From AP-15 sp963832875 (GTDB taxonomy: Bacteria > Pseudomonadota > Alphaproteobacteria > ATCC43930 > CGMCC-115725), in NCBI GenBank assembly GCA_963832875.1, contig CAWHWB010000003.1:558001-622000 (forward strand): a stretch of 64,000 nt of DNA. Reading direction: 5' to 3'. The notes below the pieces were generated by a model that made no database searches, had not been told where the DNA came from, and worked only from the letters and a program-made list of their open reading frames with translations. Made by a program: the position numbers and the translations under genes. Every line of letters begins with the position of its first letter. The stretch's first letter is position 1. This document shows positions 1 through 8,355 of this stretch, one piece after another.

Positions 1-41
1 TCGTCATCGAAAACGCGAGAGCGATCGACCGCTTGGTATGA
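1..41 (+). CDS. 3' tail of a gene entering from the left (partial)
   Basis: A reading frame is open from the left edge and ends at TGA 39-41, giving 12 residues ending in DRLV. It could be the end of an upstream gene. It is too short to identify, and nothing in the following 170 bases continues it, so chance is a real alternative. Confidence 0.25.
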   Translation, partial: VIENARAIDRLV

Positions 42-210
42 CCGATTTTGGGGGGCCAAATTAGGCCAGTACCGGCCGTCTCGACCGGCTGAAAACGGAT
101 CGAGGCAGACCACTTCCGAGCTGCGAGAGCGCTCGGTGCGACGTCTCCGTTGCTGTCGACGCCGAAATCTCGGACAATGGCGCTGCGACCTGGGGCGATT
201 GGAGACTGAT

Positions 211-498
211 ATGGCTGCCAGAATAATCTTCACAGCCCTCGCCCTCGTTTTGGCGGCTGTCGCATTTCTCGGCGGCGGGCCGGGGACGGGCGGGCCGCTC
301 GATCCGTTCGGAATCCTGTTCCTGTTTGCGTCCGGTCTAATCTGGCTCGGGTGGGAAACGATTCAGGAAAGCTATTCCTACTTTCGCGACGCCGGTACGA
401 CCGGCCGCGAGCGTCCGGACCTGCCGATCATCCGAATGGGACCGATGATCATCAAGGGGATCACCGCGAAACGCGGGCGGCCCAGGAAATCGAGTTGA
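211..498 (+). CDS. small membrane protein, function unknown (95 aa)
   Basis: The start at ATG 211 gives a protein that opens directly with a hydrophobic segment (about residues 3-20). A second hydrophobic stretch follows near residues 30-45 (FGILFLFASGLIWLGW), and the tail is basic and ends in KRGRPRKSS. This fits a two-helix inner-membrane protein with a charged cytosolic end. A longer in-frame version from 136 has an Arg/Cys-rich leader that looks non-coding. It converges on the flavoprotein gene downstream. I do not recognise the family. Confidence 0.5.
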   Translation: MAARIIFTALALVLAAVAFLGGGPGTGGPLDPFGILFLFASGLIWLGWETIQESYSYFRDAGTTGRERPDLPIIRMGPMIIKGITAKRGRPRKSS

Positions 499-565
499 CG
501 GCCCTTCCGACCGCGCCGGTTCCGCCCGCGGCGAGGCGAGCCAGACATCGCAGACGCGCCGCCGG

Positions 566-1774
566 TTAGCGGAACATGCGGCCCTCGGGGGGGAGGCCGA
601 GCAGGATCTGGCCGACAGTCTCGAAATGGACCGGGCGCCCCTGCCCCTGCTGGGTCCCGGCATGGATGTCGCGCAGCCGCCGCTCGAACGGGTTCTCATT
701 AAAGATCGCAGTGGCCCCGGCGGCGCTGTAGACGGCGGCGACGACGTCGCGCGCCTGCTGGATCGCCCAAGTCGAGGCGAGGCGCAGGCGGGCGTGCTGC
801 TCGGGGAGGAAATCGCCGGTTTGCTCGGCCGCGTCCCACATCTCCTTGAGGGTTGCGTGAATGAAGGCGCGCGACGAGCGCAGCCGCGCCTCGCATTGCG
901 CCACCTGAGACTGGATCACGTTGTTCTGGCGCAGCGGGTTGCGGGCGCCGCGCGGGATCTTGTCGCGCGCCAGCACGATGAAAGCCTCGAGCGCGCCGCG
1001 GGCGATGCCCAACGACACGTTCGAAAAGCCCATCGCATAGACCATGCCGCTGGTGAATTTGTACAAGAGACCCGGCTCGCGCCGCTCGGCCTGGTTGTCG
1101 CGCGAGGCGGTGTATTTCTGCGGCACGAACAGATCCTCGACCGCGTAGCTGTCGCTGCCGGTGCCGCGCAGGCCGATGACTTGCCAGTTGTCGATGATCC
1201 GGGCGCTCGATTTCGGGAACAGCACGGTGCGCACGAACGGCCGCCCGTTGGGGTTGATGCGGGGGGTACCGTCCTCTTCGAAGATCGGCACATGGGCCCC
1301 GAGCCAGGTCGCATGCCGGCTGCCGGTGGCGAACCCCCAGCGCCCGGTAACGCGGATGCCGCCCTCGATGGCGACGCCACGCCCGGCGCCGGGCAGTTCC
1401 GGCCCCCAGGCGAGAATGCCGCGCCGGGGCCCGAAGACCTCGCGCGCGACCGCGGGGTCGAGATAGGGTGCGGTCATCGAGCAGCCCGAATTCTGCCCAA
1501 GCGACCAGGCGGTGCTGGGCTCGGCCTTGGCGATCTCTTCGAGCACCTGGACGTAAGTCAGCGGGTGCAGCTCGGCCCCGCCCAGCGAGCGCGGCAGCAG
1601 CAGCTTGAAAAACCCGCCCTCAATCAACGCCTCGACCACCCGTTCGGGCAGCTGGCGCTGCGCCTCGATCTCGTCCGCGGCGTCTTCGAGCAATGGCGCC
1701 AAAGCGCGGGCGCGTTCGATGTAATCGGCGCCGCGGGTCTCGGCGGGGGCCAAATCGAGCTCGATCGACGCCAT
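566..1774 (-). CDS. acyl-CoA dehydrogenase-like flavoprotein (group D monooxygenase type)
   Basis: This 402-residue protein has the acyl-CoA dehydrogenase fold order. An N-terminal helical part (LPERVVEALIEGGFFKLLLP, near residue 45) is followed by a middle beta domain (GRWGFATGSRHATWLG, near 145) and a C-terminal four-helix part ending GQILLGLPPEGRMFR. The family includes true dehydrogenases and flavin-dependent hydroxylases of the DszC/HpaA kind. The short N-terminal and middle segments resemble the hydroxylase branch more, but this is inference. I chose ATG 1774 because GGAG lies six bases upstream; ATG 1786 is in frame. The neighbouring MFS gene lies just upstream on the same strand. Confidence 0.8.
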   Translation of the reverse strand: MASIELDLAPAETRGADYIERARALAPLLEDAADEIEAQRQLPERVVEALIEGGFFKLLLPRSLGGAELHPLTYVQVLEEIAKAEPSTAWSLGQNSGCSMTAPYLDPAVAREVFGPRRGILAWGPELPGAGRGVAIEGGIRVTGRWGFATGSRHATWLGAHVPIFEEDGTPRINPNGRPFVRTVLFPKSSARIIDNWQVIGLRGTGSDSYAVEDLFVPQKYTASRDNQAERREPGLLYKFTSGMVYAMGFSNVSLGIARGALEAFIVLARDKIPRGARNPLRQNNVIQSQVAQCEARLRSSRAFIHATLKEMWDAAEQTGDFLPEQHARLRLASTWAIQQARDVVAAVYSAAGATAIFNENPFERRLRDIHAGTQQGQGRPVHFETVGQILLGLPPEGRMFR

Positions 1775-1899
1775 TTTTTTCTCCATTCGCCGGCAGCGCT
1801 GTCGCGCCGCGAGGATACATCGCCGCGACCCGTTTCGTAGAAAATTTCCGCACAACCGCCTTCGCCCGCTAAGCGAGCGGCGGGTTGGCCAGCGTCCAG

Positions 1900-3192
1900 T
1901 CAGCCGGCCGCGACGAGCGGGCGCCACCAACGCCCTGTTAGCAGCAGCACCACAAGACCCGCGATGCCGGTCGCCGCGACCGCCGATGAGGCGCCGATCA
2001 GCCCGGCCAGCGCACCGATTTGAAGGAAGCCGACCATGCCGACCCCGATGCACACCGACAAGACACCATAGACGCGGCTGCGCATCTCGGCCGGCGCCGA
2101 CAGATAGACGAGAGTCGCCTGCATGATGCTGAAACAGGCATTGGCCACGCCGGTCATCAGCAATACCGAGCCGGCGAGCAGCGAATAGGGCGCCAGCGCG
2201 AACACCGGCACCATGATCAGATAGGCAACGACCCCGCCCAAATAGATGCGCGAGAACAAAGACGGCCGGACCAACAGCGCGATGGCCACGGCGCCGCAAA
2301 ACGCTCCGACCCCGGTCATGCTGGAGAGCATGCCTATGCCGACGGCGCCGAGTCCGAGCCGGTCATGGCCGATCACCGGGATCATGCTGGTCGAAGGCCA
2401 GGCGAAAACATTGGAGATGACCGTGATCAGCAGCACCGCCATCAGCCGCCGGTCGCGGCGGACCAGCACCAACCCTTCGATCATCCGCGCGAAGATGCCC
2501 TGCGCACCGGTCGGGCGGGCGAGATTGCGATGGCGCACCCGCAACGCCGTCGCCAGCGCGAGCAAATAGCAGATGACGCTGACGCAAAAGACGCCGCCGA
2601 TCCCGAACGTCGCCAGCAGCACGCCGCCCAGGGTCGGCCCCAGGATCTGGCTCGCGTTGTTGGCGCCGACATCGATCGACATCGCGGCACTCATCCGCTC
2701 GGGTCCGACGGCCTCGCCGATCATCGTGCGCCGCACCGGATTGTCGGTGGTCCAGCCGACGCCGCTGACAAAGCTCGCCACCGCGAGGTGCCAAACCGCG
2801 AGGTGGCCGGTCAAGGCGAGCACCGCCATGGTCAGCGAATTCAACCCCACCGACGCGACGACGACGATCAGCGCGGTGCGGCGCTCGATCCGCTCGGCTA
2901 TAGCGCCGATCACCACCCCAAACAGCGCCATAGGCAGCATGCGCAGCATGGTCAGCGCGGCGACGATAAATGGCGACCCGGTGCGCTGATAGGCAAACAC
3001 AGCGATCGCCAGCATTTCCAGCCAGCGGACCGCGAAAGTCACCAAGCCAACCAGCCACAGCCGCCAGAAATCGGGCTCGGCGATCAGCCAGGCGCGCGCC
3101 GCCGGAGCCGCGATCGCCCCGCTCGCGACATAGGCTCCCGCCGGGCCGCCGGGCAGAACCCGCCGCGCCCGCGGCCACCGCACCCAGTCCAT
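1900..3192 (-). CDS. MFS transporter
   Basis: A 430-residue polytopic membrane protein with about twelve hydrophobic segments and the MFS layout. A short charged loop (GAIAERIERRTALIVVV, near residue 90) follows helix 2, and a matching loop lies at mid-protein after a longer central stretch (RRDRRLMAVLL). It resembles the enterobactin-exporter/MFS_3 type of efflux permease. Start ATG 3192 is preceded by GGAGGGCGGGA; a longer in-frame extension to 3369 lacks membrane character. The substrate cannot be told. It is divergent from the CYTH-CHAD gene across about 200 bases. Confidence 0.8.
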   Translation of the reverse strand: MDWVRWPRARRVLPGGPAGAYVASGAIAAPAARAWLIAEPDFWRLWLVGLVTFAVRWLEMLAIAVFAYQRTGSPFIVAALTMLRMLPMALFGVVIGAIAERIERRTALIVVVASVGLNSLTMAVLALTGHLAVWHLAVASFVSGVGWTTDNPVRRTMIGEAVGPERMSAAMSIDVGANNASQILGPTLGGVLLATFGIGGVFCVSVICYLLALATALRVRHRNLARPTGAQGIFARMIEGLVLVRRDRRLMAVLLITVISNVFAWPSTSMIPVIGHDRLGLGAVGIGMLSSMTGVGAFCGAVAIALLVRPSLFSRIYLGGVVAYLIMVPVFALAPYSLLAGSVLLMTGVANACFSIMQATLVYLSAPAEMRSRVYGVLSVCIGVGMVGFLQIGALAGLIGASSAVAATGIAGLVVLLLTGRWWRPLVAAG

Positions 3193-3398
3193 TCCCGCCC
3201 TCCGCCGGTTCCGCCCTGGCCGCGTGCGTTGACGATGCTCCCGCTTTGGATCAGGCTTAGCAGAGAATTCGACGGCTGAGCAATTTTTGGGCAACAGCTG
3301 CGAGCACCGGGTTGCCCGATGCCGGCGCCGAGTGAGCGATTCGGCGCGGCCCGGCGTTTGCACAAACATTCTCGAAAATCCTAAGTGCGGAGCCGGCT

Positions 3399-4934
3399 AT
3401 TTCGATCGAAGTCGAATTGAAGCTCGCCGCCACGGCGGAGGAGCTGCCCGAACTCAAGCGCGCCTTGGCGGCGATCGCGCCAGGCGAGCCGATGGTTCGA
3501 CGGACCCTTGTCTCGACCTATTTCGACACGCCGGATTTGGCGCTGAAGCAGGCCGGGGCGACCCTGCGCGTGCGCGAGGAGGACGGTCGCTTCGTCCAGA
3601 CGTTGAAAACTGCCGATCCGGCGGGGATGAATCTGCTGGCCCGCGGCGAGTGGGAAGACCTAGTCAGCGAGAACCGCCCCGACCCGCAGGCGCCGCACAG
3701 CGGATTGCGGCTGCCAGAGGGGGTCGCCGACGCGCTATGCCCGCTCTTTGTCACCGAGGTCGGCCGCGAAACCATCGAGTTCGAACCCTTGCCGGGAACC
3801 CGGGTCGAGGCGGCCGTCGATGTCGGCGAGATCCGCGCGCTCGACGGCAACGCGGTCGAGCCGATCAGCGAGATCGAGCTAGAGCTCAAATGCGGTAACC
3901 CGGCCGCACTTTATGACCTCGCCCTGAAACTGCTCGAGACGGCGCCGCTGCGGATCGACGCCCGCAGCAAGTCGCAGCGCGGATACGGGCTCGTCGAGGG
4001 CGCCGGTCTGCAGCCGGCAGCCGTCCACGCGGAGGCCGCTGCGCTGGATCCCGGCATGACTGTCGAGGCGGTCTTGCAGAGCATCGGCCGATCATGCCTC
4101 GCCCATCTGCTGCGCAACGAGCCCGCCGCTCTCGCCGGCCAGCCCGAGGGTGTGCATCAGATGCGGGTCGCGCTGCGCCGCCTTCGATCGCTGCTCTCCG
4201 CCGTCAAAAAGCTGCTGCCGCGAGACGAGCGTCGGGCGATTGCCGACCGGTTGGCCGGGCTCGCCGCTCCGCTCGGTCCGGCGCGCAATCTCGATGTCTT
4301 TACCGCCGAGCTGTTGGCGCCGCTGCGCTGCGAACGCCCTGACGAGCCTGGTTGGGGCGACCTCGCAGCGGCGGCCGAGCGCACGCGCCTCGAAGCCCAC
4401 GACCGCGTCGCCAGGGAAATTCTGTCGCCGCGGCATACCGAAGCGGTGCTGTGCCTGCTGCGTTGGTTCGACGGGTTCGGCTGGCGCGCGCCGCAAGGCC
4501 CAGAGACACCGGAACTGACCGCGCCGATCGACGAGATCGCCCCAGACCTGCTTGATCGGCGGCGGCGCAAGGTGCGCCAGCGCAGCCGGGGGTTTGCCCG
4601 GATGACGCCAAAAGAGCGGCACCGGCTGCGCATCGCCGTCAAAAAGCTGCGCTACACCGTCGAGCTGCTCCGCTGCCTCTACCCGGAGCGCGACGCGCGC
4701 CGGTATGTCAAGCCGTTAAAGCCGGTGCAGGATGAACTCGGGCACGGCAACGACGTCCGCGTCGCCTATGGCCTCGTCATCGATCTCGGCAGCAGGGCCG
4801 AGCACGCCGATCCCGTCGCCGAAGCCGGAGGCCAGCTGCTCGAGCTGCACGAGCGGGCCCTTCTCCGAGGCGAAGCAAAGCTGCACAAGCGCTTGCGCCG
4901 GTTGAACCGCGCCGCGCCGTTCTGGCGAGGGTGA
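3399..4934 (+). CDS. CYTH and CHAD domain protein, probable ATT start
   Basis: The N-terminal half is a CYTH (triphosphate tunnel) domain and the C-terminal half a CHAD domain, the architecture of inorganic triphosphatase YgiF-like proteins that act on polyphosphate-type substrates. The CYTH signature ExExK is present as EVELK at residues 4-8. Further landmarks are YFDTPDLAL, RVREEDGRFVQTLK, and several HRLRIAVKKLRY-type CHAD helices rich in His, Arg and Lys. The first ATG, GTG or TTG in this frame (TTG 3417) falls inside the ExExK motif, so the true start must be upstream. No canonical codon exists back to the TGA at 3333. ATT 3399 sits six bases after GGAG and would read MSIEVELKL. Confidence 0.85.
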   Translation: MSIEVELKLAATAEELPELKRALAAIAPGEPMVRRTLVSTYFDTPDLALKQAGATLRVREEDGRFVQTLKTADPAGMNLLARGEWEDLVSENRPDPQAPHSGLRLPEGVADALCPLFVTEVGRETIEFEPLPGTRVEAAVDVGEIRALDGNAVEPISEIELELKCGNPAALYDLALKLLETAPLRIDARSKSQRGYGLVEGAGLQPAAVHAEAAALDPGMTVEAVLQSIGRSCLAHLLRNEPAALAGQPEGVHQMRVALRRLRSLLSAVKKLLPRDERRAIADRLAGLAAPLGPARNLDVFTAELLAPLRCERPDEPGWGDLAAAAERTRLEAHDRVAREILSPRHTEAVLCLLRWFDGFGWRAPQGPETPELTAPIDEIAPDLLDRRRRKVRQRSRGFARMTPKERHRLRIAVKKLRYTVELLRCLYPERDARRYVKPLKPVQDELGHGNDVRVAYGLVIDLGSRAEHADPVAEAGGQLLELHERALLRGEAKLHKRLRRLNRAAPFWRG

Positions 4935-4986
4935 AACCCGGCTGGGCACGTTGCCCAACGGCGGCCGCGGCCAGTCGGAACCCTTT

Positions 4987-5647
4987 TCAATCGGCGGCAA
5001 CTTTCGCCGGGATCGGGCAGGCGATTCCGGTGCCGCCGAGCCCGCAATAGCCGTGCGGGTTTTTGGCGAGATATTGCTGGTGGTAGCCTTCGGCGAAATA
5101 AAACGGCGGGGCGTCGGCGATCTCGGTTGAGATCGCGCCGTAGCGGGCGTTCTCCAGCCGCGGCTGATAGGCCTCGCGTGACGCCTCGGCCGCGCGGCGT
5201 TGCTCCGGCGAAAAGGCGTAGATCGCCGAGCGGTATTGGGTCCCGACATCGTTGCCTTGACGCATGCCCTGGGTCGGGTCGTGGCTTTCCCAGAACAATC
5301 TCAAGCAGCGCCTCGTAGCTGGTGACGGACGGGTCGTAGACGACCAGCACCGCCTCGGTGTGGCCGGTACGCCCGCTGCATACCTCTTCATAGGTCGGGT
5401 TCGGCGTCGAGCCGCCGGCATAGCCGACGGCCGTGACCCACACCCCCGGGGCCTGCCAGAACACCCGCTCCGCTCCCCAGAAGCAGCCCAAGCCAAACAA
5501 CGCCTTCTCGAAACCGGCCGGATAGGGTCCGGCGAGCGGGTGGCCGTTGACGAAATGCCGCTCGGGCACCTTCATCGCTTCGGCACGCCCAGGCAGGCAC
5601 TCCTCGGGCCGGGGAACGACCAGCTTGTCACGCATGAACGGCCACAT
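4987..5647 (-). pseudogene. msrA: peptide methionine-(S)-S-oxide reductase MsrA, frameshifted
   Basis: MsrA repairs oxidised methionine. The first part (from ATG 5647, opening MWPF) contains the catalytic-cysteine motif GCFWGAE and YAGGSTPNPTYEEVCSG, then leaves frame after LLEI. The next frame resumes with FWESHDPTQG and runs through GNDVGTQYRSAIY to the stop at 4987. Removing one base at about 5296 restores a single typical MsrA of about 219 residues. All expected motifs are intact, so the break is either recent or an error in the sequence. It is tail-to-tail with the CYTH-CHAD gene. Confidence 0.88.
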
Positions 5648-5810
5648 CTGGCACCCTCTCCTTGATATGCGACGGCCTCGCCGGACGCCGCCTCGATGTA
5701 TGCAGGCAACTCCGCACCGCCAATGCTTGTCGCGCGAGCACGAAAAAAATGTGAGCTTGCTCCGTTGCGGTCCGATGCGATTTCGGACCGCGAGCGCAGG
5801 GGGAACGGCG

Positions 5811-6332
5811 ATGTTGCGGGGGTTCGTGGCAGGAGTGCTGGTGGCGATTTTCGTGGCGGTCGTCGGCGGCTACATCCTTTTGCAAAGCGGGGTCGTCCCG
5901 GCCAACGCCGACGCCGAGCCCAGCGCTCTCGAAACCTGGGCGGCGAAGACCTCGCTGCGGGCGACGCTGGCTCGCGAGGCACCCAAAATTCCCAACCCGG
6001 TGGCGCTGACCGACGCCAACCTGGTCGCCGGGATCGGGCTCTACGGACAGCACTGCGCGATCTGCCACGGCACGGCCAAGGGCGACGCATCGGCTTCGCC
6101 CGTTGCCAGGGGCGAATATCCGAAGCCGCCGCAACTGGCGACCGACGGGGTCGAGGACGATCCCGAAGGTTATTCCTTCTGGAAGATTAAGAACGGCATC
6201 CGCTGGACCGGCATGCCTTCGTGGGCGGATTCGCTGTCCGAGCAGCAGATCTGGACGCTGGCGCTGTTCCTCAAGCATATGGACAAGCTTCCGGCCGCTG
6301 CGCAACAGGTCTGGCAGCAGGTGAAGAACTGA
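5811..6332 (+). CDS. membrane-anchored monoheme cytochrome c
   Basis: A 173-residue protein with an N-terminal membrane anchor (about residues 4-24) followed by a periplasmic class I cytochrome c domain. The heme-binding motif CAICH lies at residues 82-86, and GMPSW in the C-terminal part can supply the methionine ligand. The segment between anchor and heme (ETWAAKTSLRATLAREAP) resembles electron-transfer cytochromes that work beside oxidases or dehydrogenases. Start ATG 5811 is preceded by AGGGGGAAC. No redox partner gene adjoins it, so its acceptor is unknown. Confidence 0.85.
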   Translation: MLRGFVAGVLVAIFVAVVGGYILLQSGVVPANADAEPSALETWAAKTSLRATLAREAPKIPNPVALTDANLVAGIGLYGQHCAICHGTAKGDASASPVARGEYPKPPQLATDGVEDDPEGYSFWKIKNGIRWTGMPSWADSLSEQQIWTLALFLKHMDKLPAAAQQVWQQVKN

Positions 6333-6493
6333 GCTGCGAGCCCGGCCACCATCCTCCGTACGCCGGGTGGGACTTTCAAATTGACCGGACCTGCGCCTGT
6401 ACGAACCTGATGTTACGATACGATGATGTTGTCAGCCGGATGCTGCCGCGGTATTAGAGGGCAGCGAGCCAAGGCCGAAGGGGAACGGTGACC

Positions 6494-7168
6494 ATGGCTT
6501 TATTTAGCTGGCGGAAGCCCGGTGTGCGACGCGACGAGCGGCGAATCGTCCTGCGCCTGACCCGGCGTTTTCTGCTGATCCCACTTCTGCTGGTCAGCGC
6601 CGCGAGTCCCGGCATGGCGACCCCGAGCGGCGACGCAACCGCGCCGGCGATCGCGTTTATGAACACATTGTGGAGCCGCGCCGTCGAGCTTCTCAACAAG
6701 AAAACCCCTGCGGCCGAGCGGCAGGCGCGGTTTCGTGAACTTTTCCACAACGACTTCGATTCGCCGGGGATCGCTCGTTTCGTTCTCGGCCGCTATTGGC
6801 GCACCGCCAGCCCTGCGGAGCAGAAAGAGTTCCTGAAGCTGTTTGAGGATTACGTTGTCTTTGTCTATACGACGCGGCTTTCCGATTTCGGCGGCGAGCA
6901 ATTCAAAGTCAGCGGCAGCCGCCCCGACCAGGACTCGGTCATCGTCTCAACCGACGTGATCACGCCGGGGGCACCGCAGCCGCTCAAGATCGATTGGCGG
7001 CTGGTAAACGACGACGGCACCTTCAAGATCAGTGACGTGATCGTCGAGGGGGTCAGCATGATGGTGACGCAACGCTCTGAATTCGCCTCGGTGATCCAGC
7101 GCCACGGCGGTCAGGTACAAGACTTGCTGAACCTGATGCGGGAAAAGACCGCGAGCGCAGCGCGCTAA
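6494..7168 (+). CDS. MlaC/Ttg2D-type phospholipid carrier (copy 1)
   Basis: A 224-residue exported protein of the MlaC family. In the Mla pathway these periplasmic carriers move phospholipid between the outer-membrane complex and the MlaFEDB ABC transporter. A basic N-terminus and hydrophobic segment (RRFLLIPLLLVSAASPGMA) form a signal peptide. Family landmarks follow: FRELFHNDFDSPGIARFVLG, a YWRTASPAEQKEFLKLFEDYV-type stretch, and DWRLVNDDGTFKISDVIVEGVSM. AAGGGGAA lies eight bases before ATG 6494; GTG 6488 is also in frame. No mlaFED genes adjoin it. A paralogue lies at 22454-23089. Confidence 0.85.
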   Translation: MALFSWRKPGVRRDERRIVLRLTRRFLLIPLLLVSAASPGMATPSGDATAPAIAFMNTLWSRAVELLNKKTPAAERQARFRELFHNDFDSPGIARFVLGRYWRTASPAEQKEFLKLFEDYVVFVYTTRLSDFGGEQFKVSGSRPDQDSVIVSTDVITPGAPQPLKIDWRLVNDDGTFKISDVIVEGVSMMVTQRSEFASVIQRHGGQVQDLLNLMREKTASAAR

Positions 7169-7391
7169 GGGGTCGCCTCGGCCGCGACCAAACGCGGTCG
7201 AAGCGACCCATCGGAGCCAGCCGGGAGTATCGGGCTCGAGGCCAGGCAGGCACCGCCCCGGCGGTTTCGGAATGCTGCTGCCAGCCTCCAGACAGGCGGA
7301 GCCGACGGCGCCGATCTTCGGCACATTGCCGCACGTTCAGAACTTCTCAACCGCGCCGGGCCGAAGATGCCGGCCGGTTCGGGAGGTTCGG

Positions 7392-8249
7392 ATGCGGTGC
7401 CGCGCCTGCGTCATCTGGTTGGCGGTCACAGCGCTGTCGATCGCCGATGTGCTGTTGTGCCATCGGTTGCAATTGCGCTTCTGGGACTGGGAGCACCTGG
7501 TGCTGGCGGTCGCGGTCACCGGCGGGGTGGCTTTGTTCTACCGGCTCTCCGGACGCAGCGCGCCGCTCGCCCGAGCCGCACATTGGACCCTCATATGGCT
7601 CGTCTTCGTCAACGCCGGTACGGTTCTGACCTACGTCGCCGCGGCGTGCGGCGGGCCCACCCGCGATGCCGAACTGTCGGCGATCGATCTGGCACTCGGC
7701 TTCGACTGGGTGCAGTGGTCCAATTTCCTCGCATCGCACCACGACCTGCGATTCCTGCTGTGGCTCAGCTATCTGAGCCTGTTCCCACAGATCTTGATTT
7801 CGGTTTTCTGGTTGTCGTTGCACGACCTCGATTATTTTAACTATGAGCTGCTGCTCAACAATGTCGTCAGCCTGTTGATTACCACGGCGATTTTCCTGTT
7901 GTTCCCGGCGCTCGGTCCGCTTCAGGGCGGCGGCCAGCCGGGTCTCTCGGTGCTGCTCGCGTTGCGCGGCGGCGGGGCGCCGTCATTCGACATGACCCAA
8001 TTGCAAGGCCTGATTTCATTCCCCTCCTATCACACCGTGTTGGCGGTTTTGCTGACCTACGCGCATCGCCGCTCGGGATTGCTGGCCCCGATCGCGATCG
8101 TCAACGGCGTCATGCTGTTCTCGATCCCGACTTACGGGCCGCATTATCTGATCGACATCATTGCCGGCGTCACGGTTGCGGCGCTGGCGATTGCGGCGAC
8201 GGCGGTTGCTGCGCCGGCGCGAAGGGTTGCGCGGGCGACCCCGGTCTGA
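7392..8249 (+). CDS. PAP2-superfamily membrane phosphatase/phosphotransferase
   Basis: A 285-residue protein with about six membrane helices. The conserved PAP2 motifs fall late in the protein: SFPSYHT (near residue 215) and GPHYLIDIIAG (near 255), giving the catalytic histidines and aspartate of the inositolphosphotransferase-like (PAP2_3) branch. Known members hydrolyse or transfer lipid phosphate head groups at the membrane surface. Start ATG 7392 has GGGAGG five bases upstream. Whether it is a phosphatase or a head-group transferase cannot be decided here. Confidence 0.8.
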   Translation: MRCRACVIWLAVTALSIADVLLCHRLQLRFWDWEHLVLAVAVTGGVALFYRLSGRSAPLARAAHWTLIWLVFVNAGTVLTYVAAACGGPTRDAELSAIDLALGFDWVQWSNFLASHHDLRFLLWLSYLSLFPQILISVFWLSLHDLDYFNYELLLNNVVSLLITTAIFLLFPALGPLQGGGQPGLSVLLALRGGGAPSFDMTQLQGLISFPSYHTVLAVLLTYAHRRSGLLAPIAIVNGVMLFSIPTYGPHYLIDIIAGVTVAALAIAATAVAAPARRVARATPV

Positions 8250-8355
8250 GCGCTGTTGCCCGCGCGCAGCTCCGTCCCGCAAACAAAGGCCCGGTGACAA
8301 GGTCAGGGCGACAAAGCGCTGTCCCGATCGGGGGACGAGCCGGTAAACTCCGACC

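Noticed and set aside
626..1840. Long open frame on the plus strand opposite the acyl-CoA dehydrogenase-like gene
   Set aside because: Its translation is an Asp/Arg/Gly-rich shadow caused by high third-position G+C; the minus strand carries clear family motifs.
2020..3279. 419-residue open frame opposite the MFS transporter
   Set aside because: His/Arg/Asp/Gln-rich with no fold pattern; it is the complement of membrane-helix codons.
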